Below, piece by piece: positions 32,181-41,100 of a stretch of DNA of 47,490 nucleotides. The notes below the pieces were generated by a model. That model searched no databases. It saw only the letters and a program-made list of their open reading frames with translations, and had not been told where the DNA came from. Position 1 is the first letter of the stretch; every line of letters starts with the position of its first letter. The translations under genes were made by a program, and so were the position numbers. This stretch comes from a virus: IMG/VR virus record IMGVR_UViG_3300020207_000045, positions 1 through 47,490 of that record; one strand, 5' to 3'.

Positions 32181-33887
32181 TTACCCCTTCTTAAATGTAT
32201 CGTCTATTGGAGGAAATTCAAATTCCGACTCTTCTTCTTCTGGACGTTCTTTTTCTGTTGATTGTGTTTCATCAGGAATAAACTTTTGTGGATCAAGATT
32301 TTCATGTTCTTCCCAAGGTTCGTGCTTTGGAATTCTTTTAACATAAAATGCAAATTCATCATCTTCAAATTCTTTTGCTTCTTCGCCGCCTTCGGCAAGT
32401 TCTGGTTGTTCTCCTGTGTACTGGAAAGAATAACTGTTTAGTTTTTGATCATCACCTGGTCCTGAATCAGGCCACGGTGAGCCTGCACCTGTACCGTTTA
32501 TAGCACCTGAATTTAAAAGTGAACAATTTAGTCTTCCGTTTACTTCTAAATTACTATTAATAAAAGTGTTAGACGATCCCATAGTATGTCTATCTTTTGC
32601 GCTATGAGATATACGATTTGCTTCTAGTGCTACAGTATTATCAACCATAGTTCTCATTTCGTTTTTTATAATTGTTAATTTAGCACCTTCGACCCACAAA
32701 TGTTGGTCAGACCCTACTCTAGTATACGATTCATTATCAATTCTAATATCTGATCTATTTTCAACATGCATTTTATAATTTTTTGCATGGTGCGTAGTTT
32801 TTTCTAAAGAATGCATTTTGATGTCTTTATCAGCAATAATATTAATATCTTCTTTAGCAGCCATATTAATATCTCTGCCTGCATTAAGGTTTAAGTCGTT
32901 ATCTGTATTAATACTTACACTGTCTTCGGAATAAATTTCTATTTTTCCGTTGGCTGTCATTTCTATCCAACTTTTGCCACTGCCGTGTGAAATGTATATT
33001 AAGTCTTCTGAGTTATGCAATAATATTTGATGCCCTGATCTTGTTTTTAATCTTATTAACTCATTTGCTGGTATTTTTTTGTCGCCTGATGTATCTCCAG
33101 CGTCAAGATTTGCATATTCCATCTTGTCATCTTTTGCAGGCATTTTTCTAAACAAGCTAGGATCTCCGTCATCCATTACAAAACTAGAACCACCTAATCT
33201 ATTAAACGGTGCTTGTATTGATGAGCCAATTGTCGGACCGTATTGATGTTTTGGTCCATCAGGATCATGCGGTCCTGGTGTACTCATTCCAAACACCATA
33301 CTAGGAACTTCTCGTCTTGCGCTTGAAGTAGTAGTACCTCTAATATGATCAGTTTTTAGTCCGCTTTCTTCAAGCTGTTCAAGTTTATTAGGATCAGCAG
33401 GTTTTGTAATTTGTGTTACATCTTTGCCGTCACCGCCTTCAACTAATTTATTATATTCACCAACCGGTAATGCAGCAGCAGTATCTTGATCATTGTAAGT
33501 TGTTCCTGCATACCCAGGTGTCATAAAATTCATACCAACATCAGGTACACACCCAATCCAATATGCTTGTGAAAAGTCGCCTTCTGGCATTACAACTATA
33601 ACTTGTGTACCAATATCAGGCGGAACTGCCCAAAACCCATAACTTTTTTGTGTACTAGCAAAATCACTGTTTTCAGAAAGTCCAGAATAAGGCGTTTGTC
33701 CATAAAATGGACTTGCATATTTACATGCAACAGTTTCGCCTTGAAAACTACCTGTTGCAGATTTTCTTAATATCTCAACTTGTATTCCTCCCATGTAAGT
33801 TGTATCTAAATGATTAACAACTTTACCGAGAAATATACCTGTAGTATTGCGATTTCTATCTAAATTATCTCTTTTTTCTGTTGCCAT
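32181..33887 (-). CDS. 5: Baseplate central spike gp5 (OB-fold plus beta-helix, no lysozyme domain)
   Basis: A 568-residue protein. Residues about 15-115 are the OB-fold of the gp5/VgrG family (FLGKVVNHLDTTYMGGIQVE; FWAVPPDIGTQVIVVMPEGD; YWIGCVPDVGMNFMTPGY). Around residues 285-400 is the beta-helical spike with the characteristic short repeats (KIEIYSEDSVSINTDNDLNL, AGRDINMAAKEDINIIAD). The lysozyme domain that T4 gp5 carries between these parts is absent, as in related marine phages. After the spike, about 70 residues are very acidic and include RIPKHEPWEEHENLDPQKF. The protein forms the membrane-piercing tip of the tail. It sits in the hub operon just after the large hub candidate and before gp25. 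Confidence 0.88.
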   Translation of the reverse strand: MATEKRDNLDRNRNTTGIFLGKVVNHLDTTYMGGIQVEILRKSATGSFQGETVACKYASPFYGQTPYSGLSENSDFASTQKSYGFWAVPPDIGTQVIVVMPEGDFSQAYWIGCVPDVGMNFMTPGYAGTTYNDQDTAAALPVGEYNKLVEGGDGKDVTQITKPADPNKLEQLEESGLKTDHIRGTTTSSARREVPSMVFGMSTPGPHDPDGPKHQYGPTIGSSIQAPFNRLGGSSFVMDDGDPSLFRKMPAKDDKMEYANLDAGDTSGDKKIPANELIRLKTRSGHQILLHNSEDLIYISHGSGKSWIEMTANGKIEIYSEDSVSINTDNDLNLNAGRDINMAAKEDINIIADKDIKMHSLEKTTHHAKNYKMHVENRSDIRIDNESYTRVGSDQHLWVEGAKLTIIKNEMRTMVDNTVALEANRISHSAKDRHTMGSSNTFINSNLEVNGRLNCSLLNSGAINGTGAGSPWPDSGPGDDQKLNSYSFQYTGEQPELAEGGEEAKEFEDDEFAFYVKRIPKHEPWEEHENLDPQKFIPDETQSTEKERPEEEESEFEFPPIDDTFKKG

Positions 33888-33896
33888 TTTATGTTC

Positions 33897-36275
33897 TTAA
33901 CCTCTTAACCCATCATCTGGTCCTGGGTTTGTCTCAACACCAATACGGTTTGATTTATTGCCTTTTTGTATTACTTTTCCGTTACCACCGAATAAGAAAT
34001 TAAGAGCTGCGCCAGCAACACTTTCAATTGAAATGTCTTGATTTCTTTTTCTTGCTAACTCTAGTGTTTGGGTAAACTTTCCATCTTCAAAATTATTTTC
34101 TACTTGTATTACAGAATATATTCCACTAAACATGGCAATTGGTAAAAATCCGCCTAAAGGATATTCTACATAACCATCTTTGCCATCGTAATCTATAGGA
34201 GTTCTAAAGTTTAAAATTACATAAACTTCGCCGTCCATAGGATTCATACTACCGTCAAGTGTAACTGGTAAAAATGGAAAACTAGGTAATCCTAAATAAT
34301 TACCTACACCAACATCTGAAATAAAATAAGGATCACCGTGAATTTTTAAATCAACTTTTAACAAGTCATTTGACGAATTAATCATCATATCATTAAAGTA
34401 TCTTGCTGCACCAGTTTCAGGATCATCAGCACCATTACCTCCGTTTGCACCTTCACGGATTGTATCTGCAGAATCGTCAGCAATTCTACCATTACCTGAT
34501 GCGGATCCTACATTACCTGCATTGTTACCAGTAGTAGTTGGTGTGTCAGGATCCTTTTTAGTAAATCCTAAAGCACCGCCTAGTCTAGAAAATAACTGCT
34601 TTTGTGATCTAGCTGCATCAACTCCGGTATAAAACATTTGATTAAACTTTAATTCAAAATCGATAATATCTTTGTTAACTCCTGTATAGATGTAACTATA
34701 AGCCTTTGGTGTTAATAATTGTTTAAGCAACGTTTTACCGAAACTAGTTGCTCCAGGTGCTGAGAAATTAGACTCATCTGACTTGTAGGGCCTAACACGA
34801 TAAACATATATTTTTGGTGTTTCACCAGTAACTAATCCTTGTAAGAGTCCTCCCGAGTTATACACTTGTGCTTCAATTCTAAACCATCTAACTGCGCCAG
34901 TTGCATCAGATCGCATCTCGGAAAAATCTCTAGCATATTGCGAGGTGATAATAACTTCTTCAATTATTTCTGTAATTTTAGAATCTTTTTCAAACGAATA
35001 TGCATGAGCTTCGGGATCGTATGATATTAGTCCACGTTTTAATCTAGTTGGATCGGTTGGATCTTCAGCAAATGACGGGAGTTGATATGGTGTGCCACCA
35101 AAGTTATATGTAGTTCCTGGTTTCAATAATGACGACTTTCCAATATCATTCATGTTAGTTATTGCTTCTGCTTTTAATTTGTCTCCTAACATACTACCTA
35201 GAGTAAAAATATTCTGGTTTTCTGCTAATCGTTCTCCGACCCTTGGAGGTACAATTCCTTGGTCGCCAACTAATCCTTGATACCAGTCTTGTATAGTATT
35301 TCCTACCGAGTTTAATGAACCTGTTATAGCAGACGCAATTGAACTTACTGCACCTGATATAGCACCTAATAGAGAAGTGTTTGGAAATTGTATAACATAT
35401 TTGTCTGTCATTCCGCCAAAAGAGCCGTGCTGTCTGGCTTTAACTTGATCATCTGCAATTCTATTCATTTCAGCTGTTAAACTTTTTGGACCAGTTTGTA
35501 AAAGTTCTGCAACAGTACGTCCTGTAATTTCTACATCAGCTTTTAACCTTTGTGTTCTATTAGTTAATGCTCTGTCAGTATAAGGAGCAGCCTTTACACT
35601 ATATACTGCACCTGATTCGTTTACTTCCATGTCAACTTCAACTAGTTGTATCGGAAAATGCCTTTGGCTAAAAAATGGTGAAACAACGTTGCCGTCATCG
35701 TCGTATCCTATAAATGCTACGCTTAATAAAAAAGGTGCTTCTAAATAGTTTTTGTGTCCAGTTACAAGAGAAGCACTTCTTAAATTGTGAAAAAACTGCC
35801 CCATTGAATAAGGTTCAATTACTTTAAAATTAATTTGTGTAGCATTACTATGCCTTGTTTTAGGATTTGGTGCTACTGTATTTTTTATCATAACGTCTTC
35901 AATAAAAAATTCTCTTTTTCCATCTAAATCGTATAATGACGGTATAGTTGGTCCTCCGCCGCCACCGCTTCTAATAATTTTAACTAACGGTCCTAAGGTT
36001 CTATAACTTAAAGGAAAATTAAATTCTAAGTTTGTTAAACAGCCTAATGTAAATATCGGAGCATAACTTGCAAACTGATCTAGTTCATTTCTAAAAGGAT
36101 ATACATCAGCACCATAAAGTGCTGTTGCTCCTGCTAAACTAGGATTTTGAAGAAAGTTAAGAGTTTGAGAAACTGTCCCATTATCATTAATAGTTGCTCT
36201 ATTAGTAGTTCCGGCTGCGCCAACGCCGTTATCTCCAAAGAATATATTATTAGATGTGTTATCTATAAAAGGCAT
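33897..36275 (-). CDS. Large virion protein, probable baseplate hub component
   Basis: A 792-residue protein lying between gp53 and gp5, where a gp27-like hub trimer that carries the spike would be expected. Visible blocks are FIEDVMIKNTVAPNPKTRHS, PYSMGQFFHNLRSASLVTGH, APYTDRALTNRTQRLK, then PKIYVYRVRPYKSDESNFSA and INKD-like TGVNKDIIDFELKFNQMFYT. A Gly-rich loop (SGGGGGP, near residue 109) and a Gly/Asn/Ala linker near residue 600 separate likely domains. A hydrophobic, Ala/Ser-rich helix (LLGAISGAVSSIASAITGSL) is near residue 305. I recall the family as structural in T4-like marine phages but cannot show homology to T4 gp27, so the hub role rests on synteny. AGGAG lies 6 to 7 bases before the ATG. 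Confidence 0.65.
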   Translation of the reverse strand: MPFIDNTSNNIFFGDNGVGAAGTTNRATINDNGTVSQTLNFLQNPSLAGATALYGADVYPFRNELDQFASYAPIFTLGCLTNLEFNFPLSYRTLGPLVKIIRSGGGGGPTIPSLYDLDGKREFFIEDVMIKNTVAPNPKTRHSNATQINFKVIEPYSMGQFFHNLRSASLVTGHKNYLEAPFLLSVAFIGYDDDGNVVSPFFSQRHFPIQLVEVDMEVNESGAVYSVKAAPYTDRALTNRTQRLKADVEITGRTVAELLQTGPKSLTAEMNRIADDQVKARQHGSFGGMTDKYVIQFPNTSLLGAISGAVSSIASAITGSLNSVGNTIQDWYQGLVGDQGIVPPRVGERLAENQNIFTLGSMLGDKLKAEAITNMNDIGKSSLLKPGTTYNFGGTPYQLPSFAEDPTDPTRLKRGLISYDPEAHAYSFEKDSKITEIIEEVIITSQYARDFSEMRSDATGAVRWFRIEAQVYNSGGLLQGLVTGETPKIYVYRVRPYKSDESNFSAPGATSFGKTLLKQLLTPKAYSYIYTGVNKDIIDFELKFNQMFYTGVDAARSQKQLFSRLGGALGFTKKDPDTPTTTGNNAGNVGSASGNGRIADDSADTIREGANGGNGADDPETGAARYFNDMMINSSNDLLKVDLKIHGDPYFISDVGVGNYLGLPSFPFLPVTLDGSMNPMDGEVYVILNFRTPIDYDGKDGYVEYPLGGFLPIAMFSGIYSVIQVENNFEDGKFTQTLELARKRNQDISIESVAGAALNFLFGGNGKVIQKGNKSNRIGVETNPGPDDGLRG

Positions 36276-36276
36276 A

Positions 36277-36591
36277 TTAAGCTCCTAGCGTTCTTGCTAA
36301 CGCATCCCCTTTAGGTAAATAAATTTTAACGCCTGGTATTAAATCGTACACCGGATCTTTTAGTAAATCAATGTTACGTTGTGCAAATACCCACCATAAA
36401 TTTTTAGTGCCATACAAATCAAATGCAAGCAAATCGGGACGATATGTATATTGAGGTTGCACTTCGTATAAAATATCATCGTCACTTGACGGTATTGGTC
36501 TAATTTGTAAAGTATCTAAATAAAGATCGTTTACTATTTCAGTTTTAAACCATGGACTGTTATTTTCGTAGTTTACATCAATCTGTCTCAT
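36277..36591 (-). CDS. 53: Baseplate wedge subunit gp53
   Basis: A 104-residue protein. The segment QPQYTYRPDLLAFDLYGTKN, followed by LWWVFAQRNIDLLKDPVYDL and PGVKIYLPKGD, is the signature of the gp53 family, which in T4 joins the wedges into the baseplate ring. T4 gp53 is about 196 residues, so this is a short form that keeps only the conserved core. The terminal part (LIPGVKIYLPK) has a LysM-like look that others have noted for this family. The start overlaps the upstream stop as TAATG with AAGGA 8 bases before it, so it is coupled to the 254-aa gene. Confidence 0.85.
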   Translation of the reverse strand: MRQIDVNYENNSPWFKTEIVNDLYLDTLQIRPIPSSDDDILYEVQPQYTYRPDLLAFDLYGTKNLWWVFAQRNIDLLKDPVYDLIPGVKIYLPKGDALARTLGA

Positions 36592-37355
36592 TAGATAAAT
36601 CCTTTGTTACCAATATATCCACCATTAACAAATTTGTCTAAACTAAACTTAGTAATAGATTTTCTACTATAAGTAGGTTGTACTTGAACATTGATTGCAC
36701 TTCTAACCGGAACCCAAGTTCCGTTTTCACCAATATCACATTGAATGTAATCAACATCACTAGGTAAATCTACTGTAAAGTAAGTTACTGTTACAGGTAT
36801 ATTATTAAAAACAAAGTCACCGTATCCATTTAATTTAACAACAGGGGGCGGAGAACCTTGATTACTTGTTTTACCATATGCCATTTTAGTAACACTTCTT
36901 AAATAATGTGTTGCTGCAACCCAATACTCAGCTTCTTTTGCATTTTCAACAAAAAACTCGCCAATTATTGTTAAAGAACTCACTTGACTGTTCTTGTAGG
37001 CTGGAAACGGATAATTACTATGTGTAGGATGAAGTGCATTGTAGTTAGCAGTATGTTCCATTGTTATTTGAGGTGTAAAAGGAAACATAAATCCGTCTGT
37101 TTCTAACAAGGGAGCCATTACAGGACTGTTTTGAAAGTTTGGCGGTAAAGAAAGCCTTACTCTCCAGTCTAAATCTGTTTTTGATCCCCAATTGGCTTGT
37201 ACAAAGTTTAAATCAGTTGACGAAACAGCACCGACCGGTAAGTCGCCTCTTCTTCTAGCTGATGGATTTGTTACTGCTTCACTCGACTGTGAAACTCCAG
37301 AACCAGAAGGGAATGTACTACCATTTAAATTTTCGTTGCTAAAGCTATCTACCAT
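36591..37355 (-). CDS. Tail tube/baseplate junction protein candidate
   Basis: A 254-residue protein, first gene of the hub operon. It has a disordered Ser/Asn-rich N-terminus (about 45 residues), then DWRVRLSLPPNFQNSPVMAP, DGFMFPFTPQITMEHTANYN, SQVSSLTIIGEFFVENAKEA and VKLNGYGDFVFNNIPVTVTY, ending in PTYSRKSITKFSLDKFVNGG. The fold implied (alternating beta-strands with a central helix) and the position beside gp53 suggest a tube-like or tube-cap protein, comparable in role to T4 gp48 or gp54. I cannot decide between those from sequence. AGGAGA precedes the ATG, and a late box (ACTAAATA) is 17 bases upstream. Confidence 0.55.
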   Translation of the reverse strand: MVDSFSNENLNGSTFPSGSGVSQSSEAVTNPSARRRGDLPVGAVSSTDLNFVQANWGSKTDLDWRVRLSLPPNFQNSPVMAPLLETDGFMFPFTPQITMEHTANYNALHPTHSNYPFPAYKNSQVSSLTIIGEFFVENAKEAEYWVAATHYLRSVTKMAYGKTSNQGSPPPVVKLNGYGDFVFNNIPVTVTYFTVDLPSDVDYIQCDIGENGTWVPVRSAINVQVQPTYSRKSITKFSLDKFVNGGYIGNKGFI

Positions 37356-37372
37356 ATGCTTCTCCTATACAT

Positions 37373-37380
37373 TATTTAGT
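37373..37380 (-). promoter_or_regulatory. Late promoter box variant ACTAAATA for the hub operon
   Basis: The minus strand reads ACTAAATA, 17 bases before the ATG at 37355. Its first base shares position 37380 with the -35 box of the divergent early promoter of the gp55 gene, so the two promoters physically touch. Confidence 0.6.
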
Positions 37381-37408
37381 TGACAAAATTAACTGCGTAT
37401 ATTATAAT
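37380..37408 (+). promoter_or_regulatory. Consensus sigma70-type (early) promoter for gp55
   Basis: TTGACA at 37380-37385, a 17-base spacer, and TATAAT at 37403-37408, both hexamers perfect. The GTG start of gp55 lies 24 bases downstream with AGGAG between. The spacer begins AAAT like that of the promoter at 3864-3892, so the two probably belong to one promoter class. Confidence 0.88.
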
Positions 37409-37432
37409 AACTTATCAAATCAGGAGATTACT

Positions 37433-38263
37433 GTGAGGAAACAGAATTATTTAAACAATAAAGATTTATTAAAACAGATACATATTTCAAAATCACAATT
37501 TAGCAGCTTTGTTGATCCAGACTATGCACAATATGATATTATTTTGCCTAGTTTAGAAAAGATTAACATAAGAACCATTGCAGAAGCCAAGCGTAACAAA
37601 GCAAAACGTTTAGGAGATGCCGATTACCAAGAAAGAAAAGCATCCGGAGAAAGAGTTAAACAAGCAGACTGCGAAGTTGACTACAAAAAAATTACAAAAG
37701 AAGAATTAATTTTTCGTATAATGACTTTTGATCACATTCCTGATGAGCCTGGGCGCAAGAAAACACCGAAAACTATTGCAGATACAAAAGTAAAACTAAA
37801 TTTTCCCCCTTTTCAACATTATAAGTTTAATGACGATGACGAATTAGTATGCGTAGGCAAAAGTCACTGGGTTGGCGGCATGGAAAACGGTAGTTTTAGT
37901 TTAAAACATGCAAGAGCCACTAACGAATTAGCAAGAATGTGGATGAAACTAGTTGATAGATATGCAACTAGAGGAAATGTGAGAGGATATACTTACAATG
38001 ATGAGATGAAAGGACAAGCAATCCTTCAATTATCACAAATAGGACTACAATTTGATGAATCCAAATCTAATAACCCCTTTGCTTATTATACCGCTGCTGT
38101 TACTAATAGCTTTGTGCGTGTTATTAACTTAGAAAAACGCAATCAAAACATAAGAGATGACATTTTAGAAATGAATGACATGAATCCTTCGTATACTAGA
38201 CAACATCAAGGCGAATGGGAAGCAGCAGTTGCTCGCGAAAAAGAAGCCGAAGCAAAAAAGTAG
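37433..38263 (+). CDS. 55: Late-transcription sigma factor gp55
   Basis: A 276-residue protein. The C-terminal half (RMWMKLVDRYATRGNVRGYT, YNDEMKGQAILQLSQIGLQF, NNPFAYYTAAVTNSFVRVIN, IRDDILEMNDMNPSYTRQ) is the conserved core of gp55, the divergent sigma factor that directs host RNA polymerase to TATAAATA late promoters. The N-terminal ~150 residues (YLNNKDLLKQIHISKSQFSS; DYAQYDIILPSLEKINIRTI; LNFPPFQHYKF) are additional to the core and longer than T4 gp55 (185 residues). The start is GTG, chosen because AGGAG lies 6 bases upstream and the frame is closed further out. The gene is read from a strong host-type promoter, as expected for a factor made before late genes. Its likely targets are the eight late boxes in this window. 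Confidence 0.9.
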   Translation: MRKQNYLNNKDLLKQIHISKSQFSSFVDPDYAQYDIILPSLEKINIRTIAEAKRNKAKRLGDADYQERKASGERVKQADCEVDYKKITKEELIFRIMTFDHIPDEPGRKKTPKTIADTKVKLNFPPFQHYKFNDDDELVCVGKSHWVGGMENGSFSLKHARATNELARMWMKLVDRYATRGNVRGYTYNDEMKGQAILQLSQIGLQFDESKSNNPFAYYTAAVTNSFVRVINLEKRNQNIRDDILEMNDMNPSYTRQHQGEWEAAVAREKEAEAKK

Positions 38264-38292
38264 TTGACATATTAGTTTTATGATTGTAAACT
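38264..38292 (+). promoter_or_regulatory. Possible sigma70-type promoter for gp47/gp46
   Basis: TTGACA (38264-38269) directly after the gp55 stop, a 17-base spacer and TAAACT (38287-38292), which matches four of six -10 positions. A second TATAAT at 38301-38306 runs into the ribosome site AGAGGA and has no good -35 at the right distance. The perfect -35 makes a real promoter plausible. Confidence 0.5.
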
Positions 38293-38319
38293 AGTATTGT
38301 TATAATAGAGGATTCTAAT

Positions 38320-39330
38320 TTGTTTAAAAAAGCAGCAGTCTTTACAGATATCCATTTTGGATTGAAAGGTAACAGTCGTGTTCACAACGAAGATTGTGAA
38401 GAATTTATCGATTGGTACATTGAACAGGCTAAAAATCATGGATGTGAAACTGGTATATTTTGTGGTGACTGGCATCACAATAGAAACAGCCTAAATCTTA
38501 CAACAATGGATGCAACAATACGTTGTTTAGAAAAACTAGGCAAAGCATTTGACAAATTTTATATGTTTGTTGGTAATCATGACTTATATTACAAAGACAA
38601 ACGTGATGTAAGCTCAACTATATTCGGTAAACATATTGAAGGTATCACCTTAGTAGACGAAATCTACGAAGAAGATGATGTAGCACTTGTTCCATGGCTA
38701 GTAGGCGACGAGTGGAAGAAAATTGAGAAGATTAAAGCCAAATATATTTTTGGACACTTCGAACTTCCAAGTTTTTATATGAATGCTATGGTCCAAATGC
38801 CAGATCACGGAGACTTGCGTCCGCAACATTTTGTAAATCAAGACTATGTGTTTAGCGGACACTTCCATAAACGTCAAGTACAAGGCAAGATTCATTATAT
38901 TGGTAATGCATTTCCACACAACTATGCAGACGCATGGGATGATGAACGTGGTATGATGATACTAGATAAAGAAAATGGTAAAGAGCCCGAATACTTAAAC
39001 TGGTGGAATTGCCCAAAATATCGTACAACTACATTAAGCAAGTTATTAGATCCAGATGCAGACATTATTAAACCTAAAATGTATCTGCGTGTTACTATTG
39101 ATGTGCCAATTTCTTATGAAGAAGCACAATTTATCAAAGAAACATATATTTCGCAAAATAATTGCAGAGAAATTACACTAATTCCACAAAAACAAATCGA
39201 AGAGATTACTACTGACTTAGACATTTCGGCATTTGAAAGTGTTGACGAAATAGTATCTAAAGAAATTGCTGCCATCGATAGTGATAACTTTGACAAAAAG
39301 ATGTTACTAGACATATACAACGAGTTATAA
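38320..39330 (+). CDS. 47: Recombination nuclease subunit gp47 (SbcD/Mre11-like)
   Basis: A 336-residue metallophosphoesterase. The metal-ligand motifs are in order: TDIHFG (D10, H12), FCGDWHHNR (D50, H52), VGNHDLYY (N87-region, residues 85-88), FGHFELPS (near 145) and SGHFHKRQ (GHFH, 180-183). With gp46 it forms the Mre11/Rad50-type complex that resects DNA ends during phage recombination-dependent replication and host DNA degradation. The start codon is TTG; an AGAGGA site lies 7 bases before it and there is no ATG until well into the conserved fold. The gene ends immediately before the gp46 ATG (TAAATG), so the two subunits are co-translated in balanced amounts. Confidence 0.93.
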   Translation: MFKKAAVFTDIHFGLKGNSRVHNEDCEEFIDWYIEQAKNHGCETGIFCGDWHHNRNSLNLTTMDATIRCLEKLGKAFDKFYMFVGNHDLYYKDKRDVSSTIFGKHIEGITLVDEIYEEDDVALVPWLVGDEWKKIEKIKAKYIFGHFELPSFYMNAMVQMPDHGDLRPQHFVNQDYVFSGHFHKRQVQGKIHYIGNAFPHNYADAWDDERGMMILDKENGKEPEYLNWWNCPKYRTTTLSKLLDPDADIIKPKMYLRVTIDVPISYEEAQFIKETYISQNNCREITLIPQKQIEEITTDLDISAFESVDEIVSKEIAAIDSDNFDKKMLLDIYNEL

Positions 39331-41100
39331 ATGATTAAAATTAAAGACCTTACAGTAAAAAACTTTATGAGTGTGGGTAATCAGACCCAGGCTGTAGATT
39401 TTAACAGAGAAAAACTAACACTAGTACTTGGCGAAAACTTAGATCAAGGCGGAGACGATAGCGGTTCACGTAACGGAACAGGTAAAACAACAATTATTAA
39501 TGCACTAAGTTACGCTCTTTACGGAACAGCACTAACTAATATTAAACGTAACAACCTTATCAATAAAACTAACAGTAAAGGTATGGTTGTTAGCCTTGAT
39601 TTTGAAAAAGATGGTATAGATTATAGAATCGAACGTGGTAGATCTCCTACATTTTTTAAATTTTTTATAAATCAAGAAGAACAAGCACAAGACGAATCGC
39701 AAGGCGACAGTCGTAAGACGCAAGAATTCTTAAATGACTTGTTAGGTATGAGTCATGACATGTTTAAGCACATTGTTGCACTAAACACTTACTCAGAACC
39801 GTTCTTGAGTATGAGAACTAACGATCAACGTGCTATTATTGAGCAGTTACTCGGTATTACTATCTTATCAGAAAAGGCAGATGCACTCAAAGAAGAAATT
39901 AAATCTACTAAAGATTTAATTACAGAAGAAACTCTTAAAATTGAAGCAATACAAACTGCTAATAGTAAGATCGAAACTACTATTGAAAATCTTAAAAAGA
40001 ATCAACGTGCTTGGTTAGCTAAAAAGCAGCAAGATAGCGATAAACTATCCAAAGCAATCGACGAATTAGAGCATTTAAATATTGATTCTGAGCTAGAAGC
40101 ACATGAAAAACTTCAAAATTGGACTGAATTAAACACTGCAATTACGGCTCTTAATAAAGAAAAAAGCACACTAGAGAGCGCACTATTACGTGCCACTAAG
40201 TCTGTAGAAAAAGCAGAAAAAGACATCGCAAATCTTGAAGATGCTACTTGTTATACTTGCGGACAAGCACTACACGACGACAAAAAAGCAGAGATTGAAA
40301 CAAGAAAAGCAAAAGAATTAAACGATGCAATGGCTTATCAAACTGAAGTTGCTAGTAAGCTAGAAGATGTACTAAAAGGATTAGCTGATATCGGAGATAT
40401 AAACGGTCGTCCTAATACATTTTACGAAACTGCTAAAGAAGCATACGAACATCGAAACAATGTAGATAACTTAAAGCAAACACTGCTAAGTAAACAGCAA
40501 GAAGAAGATCCGTATCAGGCACAAATTGACGAACTTAATAACAGTGCTATACAAGACATTGATTGGAATACTGTAAACGAGTTAACAAATGTAAAAGATC
40601 ATCAAGAATTTTTATTAAAACTGTTAACAAACAAAGATTCGTTTATTCGTAAAAAGATTATTGAACAAAATCTTGCATATTTAAACAATAGGCTCACATA
40701 TTACCTTGATAAATTAGGCTTGCCACACCAAGTAGTATTCCAAAATGACTTAAATGTCGAAATTACCCAACTAGGACAAGATTTAGACTTTGATAATTTG
40801 TCAAGAGGCGAACGTAACCGTTTGATTCTTGGTTTAAGTTTTGCATTCCGTGATGTTTGGGAAAGTTTATATCAAAATATCAACTTGTTGTTTATTGACG
40901 AGTTGATCGATAGCGGTATGGACACTGCTGGTGTTGAAAATTCATTAAGTGTTCTTAAGAAAATGACTAGAGAACGTGATAAAAACATTTTCTTGATTAG
41001 TCACAAAGACGAATTAGTAGGCAGAGTAAATCATATTTTAAAAGTTGTTAAAGAAAACGGATTTACTAGTTATGAGAATGATTTAGATGTTGTAGAATGA
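39331..41100 (+). CDS. 46: Recombination nuclease subunit gp46 (SbcC/Rad50-like ATPase)
   Basis: A 589-residue SMC-type ATPase. Walker A is GSRNGTGKTT (residues 45-54). Long coiled-coil arms (about 175-300 and 320-450) flank a zinc hook, CYTCGQ, near residue 307, which dimerises Rad50-type proteins. The ABC signature LSRGERNRL is near 490 and Walker B LLFIDELID near 518, followed by the switch SHKDELVGR. It works with gp47 at DNA ends and is needed in T4 for recombination and for the concatemers used in packaging. Length is close to T4 gp46 (560 residues). It starts directly after the gp47 stop, and its own stop overlaps the next gene as ATGA. Confidence 0.94.
   Translation: MIKIKDLTVKNFMSVGNQTQAVDFNREKLTLVLGENLDQGGDDSGSRNGTGKTTIINALSYALYGTALTNIKRNNLINKTNSKGMVVSLDFEKDGIDYRIERGRSPTFFKFFINQEEQAQDESQGDSRKTQEFLNDLLGMSHDMFKHIVALNTYSEPFLSMRTNDQRAIIEQLLGITILSEKADALKEEIKSTKDLITEETLKIEAIQTANSKIETTIENLKKNQRAWLAKKQQDSDKLSKAIDELEHLNIDSELEAHEKLQNWTELNTAITALNKEKSTLESALLRATKSVEKAEKDIANLEDATCYTCGQALHDDKKAEIETRKAKELNDAMAYQTEVASKLEDVLKGLADIGDINGRPNTFYETAKEAYEHRNNVDNLKQTLLSKQQEEDPYQAQIDELNNSAIQDIDWNTVNELTNVKDHQEFLLKLLTNKDSFIRKKIIEQNLAYLNNRLTYYLDKLGLPHQVVFQNDLNVEITQLGQDLDFDNLSRGERNRLILGLSFAFRDVWESLYQNINLLFIDELIDSGMDTAGVENSLSVLKKMTRERDKNIFLISHKDELVGRVNHILKVVKENGFTSYENDLDVVE

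Noticed and set aside
38301-38306. TATAAT just before gp47 as its -10 box
   Set aside because: It lies 31 bases from TTGACA and directly abuts the ribosome site, leaving no leader; the TTGACA-N17-TAAACT pair is the better candidate.
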